DNA of 11,918 nucleotides from Cloacimonetes bacterium UBA5210 (lineage in GTDB: Bacteria > Cloacimonadota > Cloacimonadia > Cloacimonadales > Cloacimonadaceae), in NCBI GenBank assembly GCA_002412625.1, contig DHVK01000042.1, forward strand, positions 7,935 through 19,852, written 5' to 3'. The notes under the pieces are model-generated. The model was not told the origin of the DNA. It did not search any database and saw only the letters and a program-made list of their open reading frames with translations. Position 1 is the stretch's first letter; every line of letters starts with the position of its first letter. Positions 1 to 6,314 of this stretch are shown here, piece by piece. A program made the translations under genes and the position numbers.

Positions 1-49
1 TCTCCCGAAACGTTTTTCTGTCAGATAGCACCCAACTCAAAACAAAAAC
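1..49 (-). repeat. Dispersed repeat, copy A (cut by window edge)
   Basis: Bases 1-49 are the reverse complement of 6315-6363 with only three mismatches (window positions 10, 39 and 46). The shared core contains the string CTATCTGACAGAAAAACG when read on the minus strand. In the 6315 copy this core is followed by a 7-bp hairpin (ACGCTTC, loop GGGA, GAAGCGT). Here only one arm and the loop are inside the window, because the element continues upstream of base 1. The good match over a non-coding stretch 6 kb away shows a repeat family in this genome. Whether it is mobile or a REP-like palindromic unit cannot be told from the window. Confidence 0.85.
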
Positions 50-214
50 AGTACCAACTCGAAGAAAGCACCCAGCTAGTTTTTACTGCAGCGCTGAACC
101 CCAAAACTAAATCACCCTCAAACCTCCGATAACCCTACCAAACCAAAAACACCTATACTCCAAAGACACTACCAAATCGAGTTATCCGTTATTTCGGACT
201 TTTCGGCAAATTGC
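50..214. other. A/C-rich non-coding stretch with short degenerate repeats
   Basis: I see no credible gene here. Bases 30-180 are strongly A/C-rich on the plus strand, which is the mirror image of the G/T-rich stretch at 6255-6340 next to the other good repeat copy. Short related units recur: AGCACCCAACTC at 27-38, GTACCAACTCGAA at 51-63 and AGCACCCAGCTAG at 68-80. The skewed tract therefore seems to belong to the repeat element rather than being random spacer. Confidence 0.5.
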
Positions 215-275
215 AGTTGGCGGGTAATCGACAGAAAAACGGCTCAGAGAGGCGTGTTCAGAGCCCTGCTCCCTC
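215..275 (+). repeat. Dispersed repeat, copy B (diverged)
   Basis: Bases 215-241 align without gaps to 6327-6353. AGTTGG and the 12-base core GACAGAAAAACG are identical, with nine variable bases between them. After a one-base gap GCGTGTTC matches again (252-259 against 6365-6372). The hairpin that follows the core in the 6315 copy has decayed here. This copy is in the opposite orientation to copy A, so the two bracket the A/C-rich tract like an inverted pair. Confidence 0.6.
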
Positions 276-301
276 TCTTGACGAACCAAGGATTGTACCG
301 G

Positions 302-364
302 CACAACGCCGAGACCACGCCGCGAATCTGCCACAATGCGGCGTGGTCGGGGCGTGATTGTGGC
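302..364. other. Large GC-rich foldback with alternative pairing
   Basis: GACCACGCCGC (313-323) and GCGGCGTGGTC (338-348) form a perfect 11-bp stem with a 14-base loop. Outer arms extend it: CACAA (302-306) pairs with TTGTG (358-362) and CGCC (307-310) with GGCG (351-354), leaving a small bulge. A competing 8-bp stem is possible between GCCACAAT in the loop (330-337) and ATTGTGGC (357-364), and it is incompatible with the first fold. No T-run follows, so it is not a plain intrinsic terminator. It lies about 165 bases upstream of the 530 gene, with a TTGACA at 387-392 between them but no good -10 box. Confidence 0.55.
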
Positions 365-529
365 AAGATTGCCTCACATTATTAGCTTGACAAAAAGAGG
401 GAACTAAATGGAATGAAATTTGTAGAGAGTGTACAGATTGCTGTTGGCTAGTGCTGTTCTGTGAGCATAGCCAATGCGGTTGGTTGCGCTCTCCAAAACC
501 TTGAACTGAAAAGCCATCAGGAGGATATG

Positions 530-976
530 ATGAAAGCCAGAATGCAATTTGGGATGATGCCCATCAGCGGGAAAGCGGGTGAACTGGTGTTTTGCTACAA
601 CCGGCGGACGGGGGGAATGTATGCCAGAGAGTATAAGTACCCTACTTTGACGGAGAATCATCACAAGATGGGCGGAGTGGCAAAGAATCTGTTCGCGATC
701 AAGCCTTCGGAAGATTTTAAGTATGATTGCCGCACTTATGCCTATCTTTATGCCACTTCCCGCAAGAACCACGGGGTGAAGATATGGACCTGGAGCAATT
801 GCTATCTGCATTTGATGTACGCGCTGGCGGCGGCACAGCCGGAGATAGAGCTTAGCACCTTGACCCGGGAAGATATTTATCAACAGGATTTGCCCTGCAT
901 CAGCATCAAACGCGCGGTGGAAGCGGGTTTGCTGGAGGTGGTGGATAACTACAGCAGGTTGGATAAGCAGATCTAA
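530..976 (+). CDS. Hypothetical protein, family not recognised
   Basis: Encodes about 148 residues. I chose the ATG at 530 because AGGAGG at 519-524 sits 5 bases upstream. An adjacent in-frame ATG at 527 is also possible, and the frame stays open up to a GTG near 461, but that extension has no ribosome site. The protein is soluble, with no signal peptide or membrane segment. It is rich in aromatic residues, with a basic-tyrosine patch (YNRRTGGMYAREYKYP near residues 23-38), a Trp-x-Trp around residue 85 and a helical, acidic C-terminal half. I do not recognise a family or catalytic motif. It is a lone gene: repeats lie upstream and about 290 non-coding bases downstream. An in-frame 12-codon ORF (413-451) ends in TAG just upstream. 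The gene is likely real because of the strong ribosome site and good protein character. Confidence 0.7.
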   Translation: MKARMQFGMMPISGKAGELVFCYNRRTGGMYAREYKYPTLTENHHKMGGVAKNLFAIKPSEDFKYDCRTYAYLYATSRKNHGVKIWTWSNCYLHLMYALAAAQPEIELSTLTREDIYQQDLPCISIKRAVEAGLLEVVDNYSRLDKQI

Positions 977-1270
977 GCCAGATCAAAGCCTATGCGGTTA
1001 ATCCGAAAATGTTACATTGGGAAAGAATGGGCTTGACACACCTCAGATATACTGACGAGCTATCCAGATAATGGATCTAATATGACACGCCAATTGCTCA
1101 ATGTGCTTCATCAACCTGCGGAGATACTGCGCTGAGTATCTTTCGTGTTCCGGATCGTTTCTCCGGGGAAATTAGTCTTTCCCGCCAGAAAGACATTCCG
1201 GACAGATCAGTTTTGATGAGTACCCAGATGAAGAAAAAATGGTTTCTCTGAACCACCAAAAGGAGTTTTG
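977..1270. other. Intergenic region before the ABC operon
   Basis: No gene is seen. A 7-bp hairpin (AGATACT 1122-1128, AGTATCT 1135-1141, loop GCGCTG) is followed by only three T residues, so it is a weak terminator at best for the upstream gene. Just after it, CGTGTTCCGGA (1144-1154) is identical to 6366-6376 in repeat copy C and again leads into a CCGG...CCGG mini-stem, so it may be a decayed repeat end. TTGACA at 1033-1038 has TATACT only 9 bases away, which is too close for a normal promoter. The region ends with AGGAG (1261-1265), the ribosome site of the ATPase gene. Confidence 0.4.
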
Positions 1271-2254
1271 ATGCAGAAGGACAATGAGGATATAATTGTA
1301 AAGAATCTCAGCAAGAGTTTTCTGGATGTGAAAGCGGTAAAGGATATCAGCTTTGAAGTAAAGGCCGGCGAGCTGTTTGGCTTTTTGGGTCCGAATGGGG
1401 CCGGTAAGACTACCACTATCAAAATGATGACCGGGCTGGCCCGTCCGGACTTTGGATCCATCATCACCGCTGGAATAGACTGCTCCAAAAACCCCAAAGC
1501 CGCGCAGCATTTGATCGGAATAGTGCCCGATGAGAGCAATCTCTATCCGGAACTGACCGGATTTGAGAACCTGTGTTTCTGCGCTTCGCTCTATGGCATC
1601 GGCAAGGCAGAAAGAGAACAAGAAGCCCGAAAGCTGCTGGATGCCTTTGATCTCAAAGACGCAGCCAATCGCAAGTTTGCCGGTTATTCCAAAGGAATGA
1701 AACGAAAGCTCACCATAGCCGCGGGCATTATCCACAAACCCCGGGTGCTCTTTCTGGATGAACCTACCACCGGGATTGACGTTGCCAGCGCCAGGGCGTT
1801 GAGAATCATGATCGAAGAATTACACAAACAAGGTACGACGATTCTGCTGACGACCCATTATATTGAAGAGGCGCAGCGGCTTTGTGACCGCATAGCTTTT
1901 ATCGTTTCCGGAAAGATCGTGGCGGTGGACTCTGTGCAGAATTTGCTCAAACACGATGAGGGGAAATACTTCCTTCATGTTACCCACAAAGGCAAAAACC
2001 CCGATATTGCAGAGAAACTGACCGCCCGGTTTGATAACATGACTTTCTCCTTCATGAAAGACAGCTCTTTCCGGCTGGAGTCGCAGGAACCCATCAACAT
2101 CACCCCCATCGTTATGTTTTTGGAGGGTCTGGGCATAGACGTGATGGAGGCGAAGAGGATCATCCCCAGTCTGGAAGATGTCTTCGTCAGGATCACCGGC
2201 CTGGAAGCGGGCATAATGCGCAAAGACAAGGAGAAACAAGGGGGTGGAAAATGA
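1271..2254 (+). CDS. ABC-2 type transporter ATP-binding protein
   Basis: Cytoplasmic ATPase of an ABC-2 exporter, 327 residues. All nucleotide-binding motifs are visible: Walker A GPNGAGKTT (40-48), a Q-loop region VPDESNLYPELT (85-96) with Asp at the usual Gln position, signature YSKGMKRKL (139-147), Walker B VLFLDEP (159-165), D-loop TGID (167-170) and H-loop His196. The YSKGM form of the signature is common in the DrrA/NatA/CcmA-like group. The roughly 100 residues after the nucleotide-binding domain form the extra C-terminal domain typical of that group. The start is the ATG at 1271, 5 bases after AGGAG; a TTG immediately before it is less likely. The stop overlaps the permease start (ATGA), implying translational coupling. 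The substrate cannot be read from the sequence; candidates include drugs, lipids, polysaccharide or ions. Confidence 0.95.
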   Translation: MQKDNEDIIVKNLSKSFLDVKAVKDISFEVKAGELFGFLGPNGAGKTTTIKMMTGLARPDFGSIITAGIDCSKNPKAAQHLIGIVPDESNLYPELTGFENLCFCASLYGIGKAEREQEARKLLDAFDLKDAANRKFAGYSKGMKRKLTIAAGIIHKPRVLFLDEPTTGIDVASARALRIMIEELHKQGTTILLTTHYIEEAQRLCDRIAFIVSGKIVAVDSVQNLLKHDEGKYFLHVTHKGKNPDIAEKLTARFDNMTFSFMKDSSFRLESQEPINITPIVMFLEGLGIDVMEAKRIIPSLEDVFVRITGLEAGIMRKDKEKQGGGK

Positions 2255-2988
2255 AGAAGTGGATAGCTTTTTGGAATATCTTGCTGAAGGACATGCGTAC
2301 ATATTATCTGAAACCACCTAATATCAGCTGGGGCATCATCTTCCCTTTGGCGTGGACCGGCATGTTCCTGATTCGTTCCGGAACTGGTTTGGATAGCATC
2401 CCCGCTCTGCTGCCGGGTTTGATGGCAATCTCGATCCTGTTTGGCACAACTTCCATGCTGGCTGTAACCGTAACCTTCGAGAAAAAGAATAACTCCTTCG
2501 ACCGCTTACTATTAGCGCCGATCTCATTTGATCTGTTGATGCTCGCAAAGACCAGCGGCGCGATCTTCTTTGGGATTGTGAATGCCATGATCCCGATTCT
2601 ATTGGCTTCCTTCATCACCGATATCAGCGTTTCCAGCTGGCCTCTGCTTATCCTGGCTGTGTTCCTGATCGCGGTAGTTTCCACGTTTTTGGGGCTGCTG
2701 ATCGCCGTGGCTGTCAGTGAGGTCTTTGAAGCGCAAACCTTCTCAAACTTTTTCCGCTTCCCGATGATATTCCTTTGCGGTTTGTTCTTGCCAATCTCAA
2801 AGCTGCCCATCTTCATCAGACCGATATCCTATGTCTTACCCTTAACCTACGGTGTGGACATCATGAAGGGCTTGGTAAAAGGCGAAAACTTCATGCCCAT
2901 CCCCATCTCATTTGCCGCGTTGACCGCCTTTTGCATACTAATCTTTGGCCTAAGTAAGCACTTCATCAAGAAACGCTGGATATCTTAG
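2251..2988 (+). CDS. ABC-2 type transporter permease
   Basis: Inner-membrane partner of the preceding ATPase, 245 residues. Six hydrophobic segments are visible at about 25-41, 55-75, 101-121, 131-155, 168-186 and 217-235, the standard ABC-2 (DrrB/NodJ-like) topology. The conserved cytoplasmic stretch FDRLLLAPIS...LAK (83-100) between segments 2 and 3 is typical of the family, as is the Gly/Pro-rich segment FLCGLFLPISKLP before the last loop. A functional exporter would need two copies of each subunit. The ATG overlaps the ATPase stop by 4 bases, and GGGTGG upstream can serve as ribosome site. The next gene follows after 13 bases, so all three are probably one transcript. Confidence 0.93.
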   Translation: MKKWIAFWNILLKDMRTYYLKPPNISWGIIFPLAWTGMFLIRSGTGLDSIPALLPGLMAISILFGTTSMLAVTVTFEKKNNSFDRLLLAPISFDLLMLAKTSGAIFFGIVNAMIPILLASFITDISVSSWPLLILAVFLIAVVSTFLGLLIAVAVSEVFEAQTFSNFFRFPMIFLCGLFLPISKLPIFIRPISYVLPLTYGVDIMKGLVKGENFMPIPISFAALTAFCILIFGLSKHFIKKRWIS

Positions 2989-3001
2989 AGAAAGAGCCAT
3001 A

Positions 3002-3484
3002 ATGAAAAAGAAACAAGATTACAGCAGCTATCCCAATAGTATCTGCCTGGAAGCAGAGTTATTGCACGAACCAAAGTACCCCGGTTCCGCCTTTTTGATC
3101 TTCGATTTCGATGTCGAGGCAATCTTTGGGAGCAAGGGCAGGATACCCGTGATCATGACCATCGACGGCAAACGCTTCCACCGGAATCTGGCCAAATACG
3201 CGGGGGAATACATGATGGTGTTCAACAAAGAACTGCGTGATGAGACCGGCTATAAAGCGGGAGACAAGATTCAGATCCTGCTGCATCGGGATTTCGCAGA
3301 GCGCGTGATAGAACTTCCCGGAGATATTCTGGAAATGCTACGCGCAGCGGGTGTTCTGCCGGCTTGGGAAAAGCAGAGCTATTCGCAGCAAAAGGAACAT
3401 CTGGCTTGGATCCTGGAGGCCAAAAAGGACGAAACCAAACAGCGCAGGATCAACAAGATAGTCGATACTTTGAAGAGGATTTGA
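3002..3484 (+). CDS. DUF1905 / YdeI-OmpD-associated (OmdA) family protein
   Basis: A 160-residue soluble protein with two family regions. Residues about 14-100 look like DUF1905, a small beta-barrel domain; the visible pieces are FDFDVEAIFGSKGRIPV and the KAGDKIQILLHRD end. Residues about 105-160 match the YdeI/OmpD-associated helical domain, with the hallmark pattern WEKQSYSQQKEHLAWILEAK followed by ETKQRRINKIVDTL. Proteins with this tail have been linked to protection against cationic peptides and bacteriocins, but the biochemical role is unknown. The start is weakly supported (AGAAAGAG upstream). Its place 13 bases behind an ABC exporter makes a shared envelope-stress or resistance role possible, but that is inference. 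Confidence 0.85.
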   Translation: MKKKQDYSSYPNSICLEAELLHEPKYPGSAFLIFDFDVEAIFGSKGRIPVIMTIDGKRFHRNLAKYAGEYMMVFNKELRDETGYKAGDKIQILLHRDFAERVIELPGDILEMLRAAGVLPAWEKQSYSQQKEHLAWILEAKKDETKQRRINKIVDTLKRI

Positions 3485-3640
3485 GCGTCAGAAACGCAAG
3501 GGAGAAGATATCACTGCCTTCGCCGCGTGCCATATCCAGAGCTGGCTGGAGACAGATCCCGGCATTTGCTGGATATCCTTAAGCTCCCGGCAAGCATGCA
3601 AAACAGGCAACAGGCCTTGCAACTGTTAGCCGCCACTGCC
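3485..3640. other. Convergent intergenic region with inverted repeat
   Basis: Between the end of the OmdA-type gene and the end of the minus-strand lipoprotein gene. ATATCCAG (3532-3539) and CTGGATAT (3569-3576) are perfect 8-base inverted copies, 29 bases apart. No T-run follows on either strand, so neither gene has a recognisable intrinsic terminator. No coding signal is seen. Confidence 0.35.
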
Positions 3641-4381
3641 TCAGAACTTCAGCCCCAGCCCTGCGCTAAGGTTAGACACCACTTGAGTGTTTCCATTTAC
3701 CACGGGGATCACCTCAAAGCCAAACTCCGTGGTTTGATACAGATTCCACACCGATAGGCGCAGATTGGCTCGGGCACCGTAATGAAAAGTTGTCTGCGTA
3801 TCCAGATCATTCCCGAAGCGGGTTCTTTGGATCCGATTCACGGAGCCTCTTCCGATCAGGCTTGTGCATAAATGTTCCCCAAAGAGATAGCTGTAGAGGA
3901 AATGCCCTTCCAGCCCGGTAACAGTGTAAACATCATCCCGCAAATTGTTGGGATCAGCATCCCGGTACTTCCCCCGGACGAGGTACATGGAGGGCAGAAC
4001 AGACCAATAGGAGTTTCCGTCCTGCTTCAGCAGATATTTGATCCCCGCCTCGTATTGTTCGCTCTCATACTTATAGCCGCCATATCTGTTACCATGCCCA
4101 TTTGTCTGCCCAACATTCACGATCAGATCTGTCTTTTCGTTGATCCCGAAGCCCACTTTATAGTTTGCCATAACCGCCGTTGTGATGTCTTCATTCTCTT
4201 CAGGATCATCGATATCAATATAAGTGTCATTGAGATTGATGCCGGAGCTGAAGTAAATTGCGCCACTAACTTTTTCGGGATAAATGGGGATAGCAGTATC
4301 CTGCGCCGCGATATCCAGATACACGCATCCGCTGAGCGATGCAAGCAAAAGCATCAATGCTGTAAAACGATAGAATTTCAT
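3641..4381 (-). CDS. Predicted outer-membrane lipoprotein, barrel-like
   Basis: A 246-residue exported lipoprotein. The N-terminus is a lipoprotein signal: MKFYR, a hydrophobic core and the lipobox LSGC with Cys19 as the acylated residue. Residue +2 is Val rather than Asp, which argues for outer-membrane sorting. After an acidic stretch (DIDDPEENED, about 57-66) the rest alternates aromatic and polar residues (GAGIKYLL, YGARANLRLSVWN, TTEFGFEVIP) and ends in GLGLKF. A terminal Phe is common in outer-membrane beta-barrels. I recognise no family. The ATG is 7 bases after GAGG (4389-4392 on the minus strand), with a good promoter upstream. It diverges from the thioredoxin-like gene and shares its control region. 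Confidence 0.85.
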   Translation of the reverse strand: MKFYRFTALMLLLASLSGCVYLDIAAQDTAIPIYPEKVSGAIYFSSGINLNDTYIDIDDPEENEDITTAVMANYKVGFGINEKTDLIVNVGQTNGHGNRYGGYKYESEQYEAGIKYLLKQDGNSYWSVLPSMYLVRGKYRDADPNNLRDDVYTVTGLEGHFLYSYLFGEHLCTSLIGRGSVNRIQRTRFGNDLDTQTTFHYGARANLRLSVWNLYQTTEFGFEVIPVVNGNTQVVSNLSAGLGLKF

Positions 4382-4401
4382 AAAGCTACCTCTTTGGCTC
4401 G

Positions 4402-4429
4402 AATATATTCAAAACCTCAGAATTGTCAA
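4402..4429 (-). promoter_or_regulatory. Sigma-70-type promoter for the lipoprotein gene
   Basis: On the minus strand there is a perfect TTGACA (4424-4429), a 16-base spacer and TATATT (4402-4407), placed about 20 bases upstream of the lipoprotein start. The -35 box lies in the left arm of the inverted repeat at 4424-4448. Confidence 0.75.
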
Positions 4430-4448
4430 TGAGATGTTTTCATTGACA
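4424..4448. promoter_or_regulatory. Palindrome holding two back-to-back -35 boxes
   Basis: TGTCAATGA (4424-4432) and TCATTGACA (4440-4448) are a perfect 9-base inverted repeat around GATGTTT. Each arm contains a consensus TTGACA pointing outward to a divergent gene. The symmetry goes three bases beyond the two hexamers, which suggests a dimeric regulator site that would act on both promoters, though mirrored promoters alone could give most of it. Confidence 0.6.
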
Positions 4449-4471
4449 GGATCGATGCGGAATTTTATCTG
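4443..4471 (+). promoter_or_regulatory. Candidate promoter for the thioredoxin-like gene
   Basis: A perfect TTGACA (4443-4448), a 17-base spacer and TATCTG (4466-4471), a poor -10 match. The position, 46 bases before the ATG at 4517, fits. A weak -10 next to a perfect -35 and a palindrome would fit activator or repressor control. Confidence 0.5.
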
Positions 4472-4516
4472 CTCAACTCTAAGTGTATCATCAGATGCGC
4501 AGGAATAAACTCAAGG

Positions 4517-4996
4517 ATGGATCAAATGGAAGTTTCTTCTTGGATAATACTGATTGTGGTATTGATGTTAGCTTTTTCAGTGGCATACGCACACAAGGAC
4601 TCAAAGCAGATCGTGCATGTGTTTCACAAGAATAAAGCCCCTTCTCTGAAAGCTCTGGAGCAGGTAAACGAGGTGCTGACACTCTATGCAAAGGATTATC
4701 AAGTGCTATATCATGATATTGAGGATTCAAGCAATCTCGCACTGATCGAAAGCTTCGGCTTACCGGAGACGCATTTCCCGATTGCCGTAGTAATCGACGG
4801 CAAATTTACCATGCAAAAAGATGGAAGAATCGCTTCCTTCGTGCATTTCCCGGACTTCATGCAAGGGATAGGCCGGCATGAGGGAAATTGGTCTGTTTCC
4901 GATCTCGAAGCTGCTCTGCGCGACCCTTCTCTGCTGCTGAAAACGAGCATCTTGCCTGAACTTGGCGCCGAAGAATCCGAAGGGGAATGCGAATAG
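4517..4996 (+). CDS. Membrane-anchored thioredoxin-fold protein lacking CxxC
   Basis: A 159-residue protein with an N-terminal hydrophobic segment (residues about 8-25, WIILIVVLMLAFSVAYA) that acts as a signal anchor or cleavable signal, so the domain faces the periplasm. Residues 31-130 read like a thioredoxin fold: strand QIVHVFHK, a long helix (LKALEQVNEVLTLYA), strand YQVLYHDIED, then the THFPIAVVIDGK segment with a cis-Pro position and the last strands. The redox CxxC that should follow the first strand is absent: the stretch is KNKAPSLKALEQ, and the only Cys is the penultimate residue. A thiol-disulfide enzyme is therefore unlikely, and a binding or scaffold role more likely. The ATG at 4526 is a possible alternative start, with AAGG 9 bases upstream. 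The divergent lipoprotein may be its partner. Confidence 0.8.
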   Translation: MDQMEVSSWIILIVVLMLAFSVAYAHKDSKQIVHVFHKNKAPSLKALEQVNEVLTLYAKDYQVLYHDIEDSSNLALIESFGLPETHFPIAVVIDGKFTMQKDGRIASFVHFPDFMQGIGRHEGNWSVSDLEAALRDPSLLLKTSILPELGAEESEGECE

Positions 4997-5192
4997 AGCT
5001 TGAGCAGCGCATGCTCTTCAAAACAAAAGTCTAATGCCTTATCGTTATTAAAAATAATTAAGACCTGCTTCAGGGTGATGAAAACTGCTCTTTGCCTCTT
5101 AGAGCGGGTAATTTCCGGGCTTATCTTCGCCGGATTCTGCCGTAAAACATCATCTGGCAGCATAAGACAAGATCATAAAGCGAGGCATCAAC
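4997..5192. other. Intergenic region before the ChaN-like gene
   Basis: A 5-bp hairpin just after the stop (GAGCA, loop GCGCA, TGCTC) without a T-run is at best a weak terminator. An AT-rich stretch near 5041-5061 (TTATTAAAAATAATTAAG) could carry a promoter, but I cannot pick convincing boxes. CTGCC (5137-5141) and GGCAG (5156-5160) are inverted. GAGG 7 bases before 5193 is the ribosome site of the next gene. The only open frame here starts with TTG and does not look like a gene. Confidence 0.35.
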
Positions 5193-6254
5193 ATGCATGA
5201 TGAACTGACGACTTACTTATTGAACAAAGCTAAGGCCCCGCTAGATTACATTTGGGATAGTTTTCGGGATCACGACATAGTGCTCTTGGGTGAAATGCAT
5301 TACATCCGCCAACAAGCAGAGCTATACCATCGGCTGATCCCCCTTCTTCCGGAGCATGGCATCAACCTGATAGCCACAGAATTTGGGCGCCGGGAAGATC
5401 AGGCTCTCATCGATGAGTTGCTTTCCAAAGAGTACTTTGATATCCCTTTGGCAAAACGGATCATGATCCACCAGGAAGCTTTTTGGGGATATTGGGAATA
5501 TCTGGAGATATACAGATTGATCTGGCAGCATAACATCCACAATCCACCGGAAACACAAATCCGCTGTATCGGCTTGAATGATCCCTACAATTGGAAGCTG
5601 TACAATAAGATATGCCGCGAACAACACAGAAAACCCAATGAAGAAGAGATCAAGCAGATCTGGCTGGATTGCGATGAAAAGAACTGGCTGGAAACGCTGA
5701 ACAAATACCACATACCCGGGGAAACCAAGGTTTTGGGGATTATGGGATCGCATCACGCTTTTACCCGCTATCGCGAACCGGATTGGAAAGAAGAGGCCGG
5801 TCGCAGGGTATTTGCCGGGTTCAAGACGGTCCGCTTTGGGAACTATCTCTATGATAAGTATGGAGAAAGGGTCTGCAATATTTGTTTTTACGATCCTTGG
5901 GACAGCCGAATAATCAGTGCTCCTCAGCAAGCCCCGGGCGGGGGTATCATCGAGGAGATCATCAGTCCGCACTTCTCTGAGCTAGCTTTTGATTTGAATG
6001 GCAGCCCGGTGGGCGAATTACCTGATGATAGCTTTTATTCGCTTGGTTATGCTGATTTCAGGCTGAAACACATCGCGGATGGCATGATCTATAGCTGTAA
6101 GTTCGCAGAGTTTAAAGCCCTGACCCCGATTCCGGATTTTATCGATGAAGATAATCTGCAGGAGTTTCGGGATTATGCCCCCTTCAACTATATGACCGAT
6201 AAATGCTGCGCAGAGATCAATCAGACGATCGCAAAATGGGGAGATATCTGGTAG
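5193..6254 (+). CDS. ChaN/EreA/Tiki-superfamily protein
   Basis: A 353-residue protein whose N-terminal 200 residues fit the superfamily of ChaN haem-binding lipoproteins, erythromycin-esterase-like hydrolases and TraB/Tiki metalloproteins. Visible hallmarks are VLLGEMHY (30-37, the GExH motif), LIATEFGRRED (about 59-69), and GSHHAF (185-190) after a helix-rich middle with HQEAFWGYWEY. These Glu and His residues form the putative active or ligand site in the family. No signal peptide or lipobox is present, so unlike ChaN it is probably cytoplasmic. The C-terminal 150 residues, including DPWDSR and GYADFRLKH, are not recognised. The start has GAGG 7 bases upstream. Substrate unknown; the erythromycin-esterase link does not show antibiotic resistance. 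Confidence 0.75.
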   Translation: MHDELTTYLLNKAKAPLDYIWDSFRDHDIVLLGEMHYIRQQAELYHRLIPLLPEHGINLIATEFGRREDQALIDELLSKEYFDIPLAKRIMIHQEAFWGYWEYLEIYRLIWQHNIHNPPETQIRCIGLNDPYNWKLYNKICREQHRKPNEEEIKQIWLDCDEKNWLETLNKYHIPGETKVLGIMGSHHAFTRYREPDWKEEAGRRVFAGFKTVRFGNYLYDKYGERVCNICFYDPWDSRIISAPQQAPGGGIIEEIISPHFSELAFDLNGSPVGELPDDSFYSLGYADFRLKHIADGMIYSCKFAEFKALTPIPDFIDEDNLQEFRDYAPFNYMTDKCCAEINQTIAKWGDIW

Positions 6255-6314
6255 AGATTATGGTTTGGGGGGGTCTTGTTTTGAGATGGGTGAAGGATTC
6301 GAGGTTTAGTGTGA
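6255..6314. other. G/T-rich stretch leading into repeat copy C
   Basis: Immediately after the ChaN-like stop the plus strand is very rich in G and T, including a run of seven G at 6269-6275, with almost no C. It mirrors the A/C-rich tract next to copy A, so the strand bias seems to be part of the element. No gene and no standard terminator is seen. Confidence 0.5.

Noticed and set aside
1..275. CRISPR-like or tandem repeat array
   Set aside because: The repeated units are degenerate, unevenly spaced and in both orientations; there are no regular spacers.
387..415. TTGACA at 387-392 as promoter of the 530 gene
   Set aside because: No recognisable -10 hexamer at 16-18 bases; the -35 match alone is not enough.
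1033..1053. TTGACA followed by TATACT as a promoter for the ABC operon
   Set aside because: The spacer is only 9 bases, far from 16-18, and no alternative -10 box is well placed.
3872..4432. 186-codon plus-strand frame opposite the lipoprotein gene
   Set aside because: Antisense shadow of a gene with clear signal peptide, lipobox, ribosome site and promoter.
5000..5200. 66-codon plus-strand frame between the thioredoxin-like and ChaN-like genes
   Set aside because: TTG start without a ribosome site, overlaps the next gene's start, low-complexity basic product.
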